A DNA stretch of 53,053 bases from an uncultured Erysipelotrichaceae bacterium (GTDB taxonomy: Bacteria; Bacillota_I; Bacilli_A; RFN20; CAG-826). Positions 17,518-25,231 of this stretch are shown one piece after another. Position 1 is the stretch's first letter, and every line of letters begins with the position of its first letter. Both the position numbers and the translations under genes were made by a program. The stretch is taken from positions 1-53,053 of the forward strand of contig CADAXQ010000008.1 of NCBI GenBank assembly GCA_902791935.1. The letters run 5' to 3'. The notes beneath the pieces were generated by a model that was given only the letters and a program-made list of their open reading frames with translations, was not told where the DNA came from and did no database searches.

Positions 17518-17831
17518 ACTCCTACCGCTTGCTAGGCTTAACAGGGCGCCCATTTCAAAAGGCTCCAAGATGCACTTTCACGTGCGTTTTTTCATTTAAG
17601 CCCGTGCAGCAGTGCGGAGTCTCCTAATACAAAAAATATTGAACCCCCCCCCCGAACATTTTGTCAATTCGAATTGTTAAAAATTTAAATTTTTGATGCC
17701 TATTTGGCAAAAAAACGAAATTCCACAGCATAAAAATGCCTAGTTCACATGACAAAAATGCATATATAAATTTATATTCAATTGATGTTATGCCTATTTT
17801 ATGAACTTTGTAAAAATAATAAGTTGAGTAA

Positions 17832-17900
17832 CAAAAATTGTATCTTTAATTACTTTTTTATGATCGATGTTATTTAAAGTGTCAAAAATTGTATCTTTAC
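17832..17900. repeat. Orphan pair of 17-bp direct repeats
   Basis: CAAAAATTGTATCTTTA occurs at 17832-17848 and again at 17883-17899, 51 bp apart, in AT-rich non-coding DNA. No regulator gene is attached, but the arrangement resembles the private repeats of the AAA/AlbA_2 genes in this window, so it may be what is left of a lost one. Confidence 0.6.
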
Positions 17901-18042
17901 AATATCGAAAAATAACGCATTTTGAAAATTTAAGATCTCCGTAGATTCGGCCTTTGTAACAGGCGACAAATACTCCCGTTTGCTGAAGGATGCCTGACCA
18001 CACGAAAATCACGAACGCTTAACGTTGTTAATGAAGGAACCT

Positions 18043-18222
18043 ATGGATCCCCAAACTGGTTTTGTTTCAATCTCTTTATCATGCAACTGCGGCAAAGATC
18101 AAAGAACCACTGCTTATGAGATTGTTATATTCCATAACAGGGTTTGGAAATTCTTCGAGGCTTGGGGGAAATATTTTTGCGTTCGTGAATTGAATAGTGA
18201 ATATTATTTTTATATAATTTAG
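18043..18222 (+). CDS. Possible small protein, unsupported by homology
   Basis: A 59-codon frame starting at ATG 18043, with AAGGA 5 nt upstream. The sequence (MDPQTGFVSISLSCNCG onwards) has no motif I know, is rich in aromatic residues, and ends just at the repeat that precedes the AAA_14 ATPase gene. It may be a gene fragment or chance; only the ribosome binding site argues for it. Confidence 0.2.
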   Translation: MDPQTGFVSISLSCNCGKDQRTTAYEIVIFHNRVWKFFEAWGKYFCVRELNSEYYFYII

Positions 18223-18241
18223 TTACAAATATTTCAAATTT
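18216..18241 (+). repeat. 5' flanking repeat of the AAA_14 ATPase gene
   Basis: AATTTAGTTACAAATATTTC (18216-18235) continues as AAATTT. A near-identical copy lies immediately after the gene at 19588-19613. The repeat ends 25 bp upstream of the ATG at 18267. Confidence 0.8.
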
Positions 18242-18266
18242 TGCATTTTTTATAACGTGATAAACT

Positions 18267-19589
18267 ATGGAAATCAAGCGCGACCAATACCTAAACCAAC
18301 TGATTCGTTCCATGGATAATGGAGCCATCAAAGTCATCACTGGCATTCGTCGGTGCGGGAAGAGTTATCTTCTTGATCCGCTTTTTCGCGATTACCTAAT
18401 TAAAACTGGCATTCCCGAAGAAAGAATTATCAAAATTGACCTCTCAGATGCCAAGAATCAAAGCCTTTGCAACCCGTTAAATCTCAGCAAAAAACTGGAA
18501 GCCTCCCTGCCAAAAGAAGGGAACGCTTATCTTTTTATCGATGAAATTCAGCTTTGCGAGGCGGTTGAAAATCCATTTTTTAGTGGGGTAAAAACGGAAA
18601 GTGGGAAAAAGCCAATGATCACGTTCTATGCCGTGCTTAACGGGCTTCTCTCTTCTCATAAAAATGTCGATGTTTATGTGACGGGCAGCAATTCTAAAAT
18701 GTTATCCAGCGATATCCTGACGGATTTTCGAGGCAGAGGATGCGAAATCCGGATGCGCCCCCTTTCATTCCTAGAATATTTGTCTGCTAACGAAGGGAGC
18801 GATCGTGGCCAAGCATGGAGAGATTACTTACGTTATGGCGGCATGCCTTTCTCTTTACGTTATACCGATTTCGGTGACCGTGAGAATTACCTTCGTTCCC
18901 TATTCGAGACCGTTTACTACAAAGACATCATAGAGCGCAACCATTTGCAAACGGATACCAGCATCCGTGAATTTACGAAAGTCGTGGCTTCTTCTGTTGG
19001 GTCCTTAACAAATGTCAGTCGTATTGCCGATACGTTCCGCTCTACGGAACAAAAAGGTATCGGCAGGATAACCATAGACAACTACATCCGCTGCCTTGAA
19101 GACTCCTTCCTATTAGAAGAGGCCGAACGTTATGACGTTAGAGGCCGACACATAATGAACGGAAACAAAAAATATTATTTCGTTGATACTGGACTTAGAA
19201 ATGCTTTATTAAACTTCCGTCAACCAGATCGGGGCCATTTGATGGAGAACGTCATCTACAACGAATTGCTTTCCCTTGGCTATGGCGTTGATGTTGGGGC
19301 TATCCGCACTTATGAAGCAAAAAATCCTCCCTCGAATTCTTCTCCGCAGCGAGAAATAGACTTCATTGCCGAAAAGGGCAATAAGAAATATTACATACAG
19401 TCTGCTTATTCGGCAGAAGAAGATGCCAAAATGGTGCAAGAGAAAAAACCTCTCTTAGCGGTTCGCGACTCTTTTCCTAAGATACTCATTGAAGGCGATG
19501 ATTTCGCTCCTTATTACGACAACGACGGAATTATTCATGTCGGTGTCATTGAATTCTTACTACGTGGTTCATCCCTTTTAGATCACTAA
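18267..19589 (+). CDS. AAA_14 / DUF4143 ATPase
   Basis: A 440-residue P-loop ATPase of the AAA_14-DUF4143 type. Walker A is GIRRCGKS (residues 26-33), Walker B is AYLFIDEIQL near residues 88-97, followed by sensor-like VYVTGSNSKML and the family motif RPLSFLEYL. The second half is DUF4143 (RYGGMP, VYYKDIIERN, ENVIYNELLSLGY, then EIDFIAEKGNKKYYIQ, an endonuclease-fold-like core). The family is common in gut Bacteroidota and Bacillota and its function is unproven. There is no Shine-Dalgarno sequence at the ATG. The gene is bracketed by copies of TTTAGTTACAAAT, and the downstream copy overlaps the stop codon. The C-terminal segment AKMVQEKKPLLAVRDSFPKI matches the remnant at 46710. Confidence 0.9.
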   Translation: MEIKRDQYLNQLIRSMDNGAIKVITGIRRCGKSYLLDPLFRDYLIKTGIPEERIIKIDLSDAKNQSLCNPLNLSKKLEASLPKEGNAYLFIDEIQLCEAVENPFFSGVKTESGKKPMITFYAVLNGLLSSHKNVDVYVTGSNSKMLSSDILTDFRGRGCEIRMRPLSFLEYLSANEGSDRGQAWRDYLRYGGMPFSLRYTDFGDRENYLRSLFETVYYKDIIERNHLQTDTSIREFTKVVASSVGSLTNVSRIADTFRSTEQKGIGRITIDNYIRCLEDSFLLEEAERYDVRGRHIMNGNKKYYFVDTGLRNALLNFRQPDRGHLMENVIYNELLSLGYGVDVGAIRTYEAKNPPSNSSPQREIDFIAEKGNKKYYIQSAYSAEEDAKMVQEKKPLLAVRDSFPKILIEGDDFAPYYDNDGIIHVGVIEFLLRGSSLLDH

Positions 19590-19634
19590 TTTAGTTACAA
19601 ATTTTTCAAGTTTTTCTATATTTGTAACATATTA
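19588..19634 (+). repeat. 3' flanking repeat of the AAA_14 ATPase gene
   Basis: AATTTAGTTACAAATTTTTC (19588-19607) repeats the 5' flank with few changes, starting within the stop codon. It is followed by an inverted copy of the core, ATATTTGTAACATATT (19619-19634). Together with the 5' copy, the ATPase gene is framed by direct repeats and one inverted half. Confidence 0.8.
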
Positions 19635-19693
19635 AATGAATAAGCGACGCGCTTCGACTCTAGTGAGCTAACGAGTCTATGGAGGTTGCTACA

Positions 19694-20182
19694 ATGGACG
19701 AGATTGAAAATCAACTGACGGAAGCGCTCAAAGCGAAAGACAGTCGCCTGATTCTTCAAGCTTTCCAAAACGTAAGCGAAGACAACATCGGCAGAGGATT
19801 TTTAGATCGCTTCCTGAAAGAAGTCGATACAACCTTTGAAGATAAGACTCTATTGGTAGAATTGTTCAAACACATCGATGATACGTTTACCGACTTGTCT
19901 GGTGAATATATAGGAAGTTATCTTCCGATAGAACTATTGATGAACACAAAAGAATACGAGCTTGCGTTCCGTCTTTTTCAAAAATGCGAAGATGAAAACT
20001 GTGATGAATGCACTCCCGAATATGTGTATTTCTACGAGGGCAAATGTCTCTATCTCTTAGGAAAATATGATGACGCGCGTTGGCGTCTTCAAAAATCTAT
20101 CGATGGGGATCATGACGAAATGGAGGCAGAGGCGCAGGCAATGATTGAGAATATTGATCGCAGAACGTTCGTCAATCCATGA
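19694..20182 (+). CDS. Small TPR-like protein of unknown function
   Basis: A 162-residue acidic, helical protein. I choose ATG 19694 because GGAGG lies 8 nt before it; the in-frame ATG at 19679 precedes that ribosome binding site. The C-terminal part (YELAFRLFQKCEDEN, then YVYFYEGKCLYLLGKYDDARWRLQKSI) reads as one or two tetratricopeptide-like helical hairpins. There is no signal peptide or membrane segment, so it is probably cytoplasmic and binds another protein. It lies about 100 bp after the AAA_14 ATPase on the same strand, separated from it by the ATPase 3' repeat, so it may not belong to that unit. Confidence 0.7.
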   Translation: MDEIENQLTEALKAKDSRLILQAFQNVSEDNIGRGFLDRFLKEVDTTFEDKTLLVELFKHIDDTFTDLSGEYIGSYLPIELLMNTKEYELAFRLFQKCEDENCDECTPEYVYFYEGKCLYLLGKYDDARWRLQKSIDGDHDEMEAEAQAMIENIDRRTFVNP

Positions 20183-20263
20183 TTGCCAATGAAACGCTCA
20201 TGACTCAAAATAAGACGCTTGTTATTTTTTCACACAACGAGTTCTAATTCGAGTAATGTCGAC

Positions 20264-21607
20264 TTATTCGTTTACTCTCCAATAACCGCTTTTCCGTGAA
20301 CCAATTCGAGATATCGTTCCTCTTTTTACCATGGCATCTAAATGGCGGTTAATGGTAGATGAAGATTTTGCAGTCTCATTGGTGATTTCCGAAATCGTAA
20401 CGTATTTATTACTTTTGATGATATCAATGATGGCTTTATCGAGGTCATTTATTCTATCATTTATTCTATCATTTATTCTATCATTCAAAAAATCTGGATT
20501 GCGATAAAAAACAAAAGTGAAGCCGAATTCGTTATTTTGATATTTGTAACGAATGTTCTCGTTGGCGCATAGCGTGAAAGTTCGATCAAAACCCGTCCCA
20601 AAGGCATCAATATAACCATATTTAAATAAGGTGTTAGCAATAAGAACGTTCCTGATTTTGCTTCCTACGTTACCAGAAGCAAATTTCAAAGGATCAATGT
20701 CTTTAATGATCGGGCCGGGATTATAAATCGAAATCTGCGATTTATAGATGATATATTGGTTAAAATCACCCTTCACGGCATAAGAACAGTGAGCAAATGA
20801 GTTCACCACGATTTCTCGAATGGCGCGTAAAGGAATTTCCGGGATTTCCTCTCTTTGAAGGCCAACAATATTGGCTTTGTAGGAAATATGGTTTTGAATA
20901 TACGCCATCGCTTCCCTGATACATTCGATGATGTTTCCTTTGAATTCTTTGATTTCGCCAAATTCGGTTCTGGAATCTGTTGGATAATTTGCTTCTTTGA
21001 TGGTTAAAGGTTTGTTGTTTCCAAATAGATACCATCCTGCATTGTTCAGGTGGCCGTTATCGGTGAGTAGCCCGAGTTTATTCAAGGCATCTTCAGCATT
21101 TTTATAAACGTACTCAATTCTGTCTTTGTCATTGGCGGTCCTAATGCAGTCGATCAGCAAATCCTCGTTGATGTCGTCGATTCCATAAACCGTTTCTTTT
21201 TCTTCCCATTTAGAATAAGTGTTGTCTTTTTTGGCAAAGAAATTCTCGAGCTGAGAAGAGCTCATCACAATATCGGCATCGTTGATCCGAATATAATATC
21301 GGCCATATGCCGAATAGGGAGTGTCGTTTCCTTCTACTGTGGCATGAATGATTTTCTTACCATCTGCCACCTCATCTTTAATTTGGACACGATAAGGAAG
21401 CGGCTTGAGGTTGTTTTGGATTTCGTGGGTAATGTCAGCAATTGTCCTTTTCCCAATATCAAGACCAGTCACTTTTCCGTCATCGTTTATGCCGAAATAA
21501 ACGTCACCATGATTGTTTTTGTTTAGCATCGCGCTGAGCGATATGATGCCTTCTTTTAATTGTGACAAGGATTTCTTTAATTCAATCTCTTCGCTTTCTT
21601 TCCACAT
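20264..21607 (-). CDS. AlbA_2 / HATPase_c_4 putative transcriptional regulator
   Basis: A 447-residue relative of the genes at 5041 and 41905. The AlbA_2 domain opens with MWKESEEIELKKSLSQ and has LNKNNHGDVYFGINDDG. The ATPase-like part has IREIVVNSFAHCSYA and YGYIDAFGTGFDRTF. Next comes a linker made of repeated Asp-Arg-Ile-Asn (residues about 376-388), then a C-terminal winged helix (YVTISEITNETAKSSSTINRHL). I start at ATG 21607, with AGGAG 11 nt upstream. The frame is open to 21682, but those codons are also DRIN repeats, so they are probably upstream operator DNA. The 12-bp repeat thus occurs both before the gene and inside it, in the same reading frame. Confidence 0.88.
   Translation of the reverse strand: MWKESEEIELKKSLSQLKEGIISLSAMLNKNNHGDVYFGINDDGKVTGLDIGKRTIADITHEIQNNLKPLPYRVQIKDEVADGKKIIHATVEGNDTPYSAYGRYYIRINDADIVMSSSQLENFFAKKDNTYSKWEEKETVYGIDDINEDLLIDCIRTANDKDRIEYVYKNAEDALNKLGLLTDNGHLNNAGWYLFGNNKPLTIKEANYPTDSRTEFGEIKEFKGNIIECIREAMAYIQNHISYKANIVGLQREEIPEIPLRAIREIVVNSFAHCSYAVKGDFNQYIIYKSQISIYNPGPIIKDIDPLKFASGNVGSKIRNVLIANTLFKYGYIDAFGTGFDRTFTLCANENIRYKYQNNEFGFTFVFYRNPDFLNDRINDRINDRINDLDKAIIDIIKSNKYVTISEITNETAKSSSTINRHLDAMVKRGTISRIGSRKSGYWRVNE
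20447..20482. repeat. Three 12-bp tandem repeats inside the AlbA_2 gene
   Basis: ATTTATTCTATC is repeated three times without a gap (20447-20482). On the coding strand the unit encodes Asp-Arg-Ile-Asn and forms the linker between ATPase domain and winged helix. The same unit forms the array at 21626-21673 upstream of the gene. Confidence 0.9.
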
Positions 21608-21625
21608 AGTAGGTCGATCTCCTAA

Positions 21626-21673
21626 ATTTATTCTATCATTTATCATATCATTTATTCTATCACTTAAACTATC
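21626..21673. repeat. Four 12-bp tandem repeats upstream of the AlbA_2 gene
   Basis: Units at 21626, 21638, 21650 and 21662: two exact ATTTATTCTATC, one ATTTATCATATC and one ACTTAAACTATC. They begin 19 bp upstream of the start codon and overlap its ribosome binding site, so binding by the product would repress its own gene. Confidence 0.85.
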
Positions 21674-21790
21674 ATCGATCATTTTTTCTTAACTATTGGT
21701 CACAGAAAAAGCAACAGTCATAAAGCAAACAATTTTCCTCTTATTTAAGAAACACTAGAAAGCGATCATTATTTGTGCCAAAAAGAAATT

Positions 21791-21823
21791 TTCTCACTGA
21801 TTTTCTTTGAAAATCGGTGAGAA
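21791..21823. other. Strong 15-bp hairpin
   Basis: TTCTCACTGATTTTC (21791-21805) and GAAAATCGGTGAGAA (21809-21823) pair over 15 bp with a single G-U and a 3-base loop. Read on the minus strand it is followed by a T-rich stretch (complement of 21779-21793), so it could be a minus-strand terminator. On the + strand it lies about 120 bp upstream of the RpiB-like gene with no T-run. The remainder of 21674-21943 shows no gene. Confidence 0.65.
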
Positions 21824-21943
21824 CATGGAATTCATCCAAAATTCGCTCTAATCGACATAAATTGAGGTTCATCAACGCCTCTAGATCTAGCAAAGAGTTA
21901 TAATAAAGATACTAATAAAGCCATAAAAAGGAGGAAAAAAGAT

Positions 21944-22540
21944 ATGGCGATTCATACCATCAAAAACAAAGAGATTGTCGTAGGGGCAGATTTTGCTGGA
22001 TACCCCTTGAAAGAAGCCGTTGTTAAACATCTTGAAAAACAAGGATGGAAGGTACTTGATTTAGGGGTTAAGAAGGATAGCGACCCTAACGACACCGATT
22101 TAATGTTCCATCGTGTCGGTCTTCGCGTTGGCGCTGAAATCAGTGAAGGCAATTATGAACGCGGATTGATTTTCTGCGGAACCGGAATGGGCATTCATAT
22201 TGCTGCTAGCAAATGCCCCCACGTTTTAGCAGGTGTCGTTGAATCCGTTACTGCGGCAAGAAGAGCTGCCACTGCAAATGGCGTCAACGTCTTAGCAATG
22301 GGCGCCTTCTATATTGGGCCGCAAATGGCGTGCGACATGGTCGATGCTTATCTTTCTGCCACATTAGGATCCGACCAAACCTGGTGGAAGAACTTCTATC
22401 GTTATCACAAAATTGCGGTTGATGAATTAACCAATTTTGATTACGAAGAATATAAAAAGAACGGCTTCCATGTGCGTCATGTTGACGATTGTTCCATCGA
22501 GCTGCAAGACAAGCCAGTCGATAAGTTCTACGCCGACTAA
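21944..22540 (+). CDS. RpiB/LacA/LacB-family sugar-phosphate isomerase
   Basis: A 198-residue aldose-ketose isomerase. Family features are the start VVGADFAGYPLKEAVVKHL with a conserved Asp, and FCGTGMGIHIAASK (the anion-binding, catalytic-Cys region). The usual tyrosine-serine-Arg loop is replaced by SVTAARRAATANGVNVLAMG. It is longer than RpiB (about 150 residues), with a C-terminal extension containing WWKNFYRYHKI, which points to the branch acting on sugar phosphates other than ribose 5-phosphate (tetroses, galactose 6-phosphate or similar). The substrate is not decidable here. The ribosome binding site AAAGGAGG is excellent. It is monocistronic, with its own terminator. Confidence 0.85.
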   Translation: MAIHTIKNKEIVVGADFAGYPLKEAVVKHLEKQGWKVLDLGVKKDSDPNDTDLMFHRVGLRVGAEISEGNYERGLIFCGTGMGIHIAASKCPHVLAGVVESVTAARRAATANGVNVLAMGAFYIGPQMACDMVDAYLSATLGSDQTWWKNFYRYHKIAVDELTNFDYEEYKKNGFHVRHVDDCSIELQDKPVDKFYAD

Positions 22541-22571
22541 TCTCCTATAAGCACGGGACTTGCCGAGACAT

Positions 22572-22613
22572 ATACCCCAAATTCTAGAAATAGAAAATGG
22601 GGTATTTTTATTT
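22572..22613 (+). terminator. Intrinsic terminator of the RpiB-like gene
   Basis: Perfect 8-bp arms ATACCCCA (22572-22579) and TGGGGTAT (22598-22605), then TTTTATTT. It lies 31 bp after the stop codon. Confidence 0.75.
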
Positions 22614-22626
22614 GCTTTTAAGTTGA

Positions 22627-22653
22627 ATAAAAAAGCCAGGCTTTCACCTGGCC
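22627..22653 (-). terminator. Intrinsic terminator of the glycan locus (after GH78)
   Basis: On the minus strand GCCAGG, loop TGAAAG and CCTGGC are followed by six Ts (complement of 22629-22634). The hairpin occupies 22635-22652 and starts 27 bp past the rhamnosidase stop codon. Confidence 0.85.
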
Positions 22654-22679
22654 AATGCCTTCACAAAAGACGAGGAATA

Positions 22680-25190
22680 CTAATGCAAAGTTCCAACGAT
22701 GCAGTAATCGCCAGAAGCAAGCAATGCATCGTTAGCAATGGTCACACCATCATCCTGCAATTCATGACCAGGCAAATGCAATTGAACTTTCATGGCAACC
22801 GGAACATGGATGGTATAACGAATCTTGTTACCTTCATGATCCCATGATACGCGAAGCTCACCTCTTACGGTATCCAAACGTCCTTCTACGTGGTGAAGAG
22901 AAGAAGCGATGACGGGCGCTATTTCAATATCATTGGTCGCAATGTCTTTAACATGAATACCAGCAAGATATCGATAGAAAATGTAATCATAGCTACCAAA
23001 CATCGGATGGTCGAAGGAGTTCATGACGGACAAATTCTCTTTTTCCCAACGTTCCCAAACCGTGGTGGCACCATTTTGTAACATAAAGCCCCATCCAGGA
23101 TATTCCGGATTCTTCAAAACTTTTAAAACAAAGTCAGCATCTCCGTGTTCACAAAGTTCCGCCATCACTAACCGATATCCTTGATTGCCGCAAGTAAGGT
23201 GATAGTGATGGTCAATCACGGACCGTCTTAAATGTTCATATACCGCTTTTTGCGCACGCGCATTTGGCGCCAATCCCAAATAGAGTGCCATGCCATCTTC
23301 CGTCATCGTCCCATTTACATAATGGTCATCATGAAAATAATGCTCATTTAGGCTCTTCTTGCTTTGAGCCGCTAGATGACGATAACGTCGCTGATCCGTT
23401 TTTTTGCCTAAGATTCCTGCCAATTCGCTTAAAACAGAAAGATGCCAATAGAGGAAGTACGAGCTGACGGCGATTCCATCACTTACCGCATCTGGGAAAC
23501 TCGTGCAGGGTACCCAATCGGCATAATAGTAATAATCCATGATGAAATCTTTTTGATGCGTGAGTAAGAATTCAACCCACGCTTTATGGCCAGCATAGTT
23601 GTCTTGACAAATTTTGCGACTGCCATAAAAACGATAAGCTTCTCGCGCTAATAGCAGGTAAGAAATCGAAGTAACATCGGCCGGTCTACCACCTGTATAG
23701 TAAGGCGCAGTGTCGGTAATCGCACCATTCTTATCTTGCGTTAGCGTCATATCAGTGTCCACTTTTTCCAAGAAAAGGTTCATGTCGAAGTTGTAAAGGC
23801 ACTGAAAGACACGCGTAGAAACGTCATTTAACCATCCAAAACGTTCATCTCTTTGCGGGCAATCCGTCAAAATAGAAGTTTCGTTGTTTTGCTCGGTAAT
23901 AACGGCCATCTTATGTAATCGATTCAAAATAGGATCGTCTGTTGAAAAATATCCAACAGGCCGATTGTCACTATGAACATGGAGCCCCGTTAAGGACAGT
24001 AATTCCGCTTCTCCTTCTATCCACACTTCCACATAGCGGAAGCCATGATAGGTGAAGCGAGGAGAATAGGTTTCCACCCCTTCTCCTTTCAAAATATAAA
24101 TGTCTTCGGCATCAGCAGTACGGAGATTCGTTTGATCAATATGTCCGTCATCTTTCAATGTTTCAGCATGTCGTAAACGGATGCTAGAACCCCGTTTTCC
24201 ACGCACTTGGATGCGGCAAAATCCAGCGATATTCTGTTTGATGTCATAAACGAAATGATTCGGATTAAAAGTATGGATCCGTTCGCCAGGGTATTCTCCT
24301 AAAGCACGGATTGGATTCATTTCTTCAGGAACGAGTTCCCCCATGTTTTGTTGCGAATGGATGCCGCCAAACCAATGGTGATTGTAACCGCCAGTCAAAT
24401 CGGGAGAAGAAAAACCTCCGGGATATTCATCTTCGATTCTAGCGTCGTACGATTCCCCTGAATAAATGGAGTTTCGAATAATGGGCGAAGGAGCAAACCA
24501 CCAATTGTAGTTGCTGTAAGAATGGGCTTCATAGGTAGAACCGTCTGTAAAATCCACATAAAGCTGCATGCGTAGTTTTCGGTTCCCATACCAGCCATAC
24601 CCCAACAAGAACCCTAAGACGTTTTTATCGAGGCACAGTTCTTTTGTGATGTCATAAGTGCGATAGAGCACTTTCTGGTCATAATCTGTGACGCCAGGTT
24701 CTAGCAAGGCGTCTCCGATTTTGTGACCATTAACATAGAATTCGTGATAACCGATCCCGGCAACATAGCATCTTGCTTTTTTGACGTTTTTCCCTTGGAA
24801 GGAATCCAATTCTTTACGGATGGAAAGAGCACCGCCATTCCAAGCATCAGGTACCCCAATCCAAGTACCAAGCCATTGGTCTTTCCCGATTCTCGTTTCG
24901 AAATGAGTGGAGAAAGACACGCATTCATTGTCTTTGGTTTTGACAACAAGAATGACTTGATACTCTTTCCGATATTGCAGTTTCTTCCCGCGATAAAGGA
25001 TGCCAAAATTACGTTTTGCTTCCTTTTCTCCGCTATCCCATAGCGTAATACCGCTTTCTTTCACCAATAGGCGATAAGACGCCGGAATGGAATTGCTGTT
25101 GTCGGAATAACGCCAGCTGAAACTAGGACGCAAACTTGCGTCTAATGGTTCCTTTCGGCCGTCGATGAGTAAATTTTCGATGCTTAGCAT
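22680..25190 (-). CDS. GH78 alpha-L-rhamnosidase
   Basis: An 836-residue enzyme of the bacterial alpha-L-rhamnosidase type, which removes terminal rhamnose from glycans or glycosides. Order: N-terminal beta-sandwich with SFSWRY, the Bac_rhamnosid_N region (ARCYVAGIGYHEFYVNGHKIGD), the RGxxIRLRHAE segment, then the (alpha/alpha)6 barrel with the GH78 signature DCPQRDERFGWLND at about residues 443-456. Near residue 720 comes GATTVWERWE and NSFDHPMFGSYDY, then a C-terminal beta domain. Length is typical. There is no signal peptide, so it should act in the cytoplasm on imported oligosaccharides, matching the sugar ABC genes upstream in the same direction. It is the last gene of the run and is closed by a terminator. 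Confidence 0.92.
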   Translation of the reverse strand: MLSIENLLIDGRKEPLDASLRPSFSWRYSDNSNSIPASYRLLVKESGITLWDSGEKEAKRNFGILYRGKKLQYRKEYQVILVVKTKDNECVSFSTHFETRIGKDQWLGTWIGVPDAWNGGALSIRKELDSFQGKNVKKARCYVAGIGYHEFYVNGHKIGDALLEPGVTDYDQKVLYRTYDITKELCLDKNVLGFLLGYGWYGNRKLRMQLYVDFTDGSTYEAHSYSNYNWWFAPSPIIRNSIYSGESYDARIEDEYPGGFSSPDLTGGYNHHWFGGIHSQQNMGELVPEEMNPIRALGEYPGERIHTFNPNHFVYDIKQNIAGFCRIQVRGKRGSSIRLRHAETLKDDGHIDQTNLRTADAEDIYILKGEGVETYSPRFTYHGFRYVEVWIEGEAELLSLTGLHVHSDNRPVGYFSTDDPILNRLHKMAVITEQNNETSILTDCPQRDERFGWLNDVSTRVFQCLYNFDMNLFLEKVDTDMTLTQDKNGAITDTAPYYTGGRPADVTSISYLLLAREAYRFYGSRKICQDNYAGHKAWVEFLLTHQKDFIMDYYYYADWVPCTSFPDAVSDGIAVSSYFLYWHLSVLSELAGILGKKTDQRRYRHLAAQSKKSLNEHYFHDDHYVNGTMTEDGMALYLGLAPNARAQKAVYEHLRRSVIDHHYHLTCGNQGYRLVMAELCEHGDADFVLKVLKNPEYPGWGFMLQNGATTVWERWEKENLSVMNSFDHPMFGSYDYIFYRYLAGIHVKDIATNDIEIAPVIASSLHHVEGRLDTVRGELRVSWDHEGNKIRYTIHVPVAMKVQLHLPGHELQDDGVTIANDALLASGDYCIVGTLH

Positions 25191-25231
25191 AACGATGCTC
25201 TTTTCTTAATTTGATGAGAAAATATTAACGA

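Larger units (their letters stand above)
16989..18266. other. Long intergenic region, possibly with RNA structure and remnants
   Basis: Almost 1.3 kb with no confident gene. It holds a leader region for the minus-strand operon, two hairpins (17444-17517), a small stem GCAC-TTTCAC-GTGC followed by six Ts (about 17572-17593, + strand terminator-like), a run of ten C (17644-17653), an AT-rich part with two 17-bp direct repeats (17832 and 17883), and one doubtful short frame (18043-18222). Open frames at 17310-17568 on the minus strand show no coding character. Confidence 0.45.

Noticed and set aside
17310..17568. Overlapping minus-strand frames as small genes
   Set aside because: No ribosome binding site and composition dominated by hairpin-forming sequence; an RNA element is more likely.
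17794..18012. 72-codon minus-strand frame
   Set aside because: Its sequence is a translation of the two 17-bp direct repeats and AT-rich DNA; no start signal.
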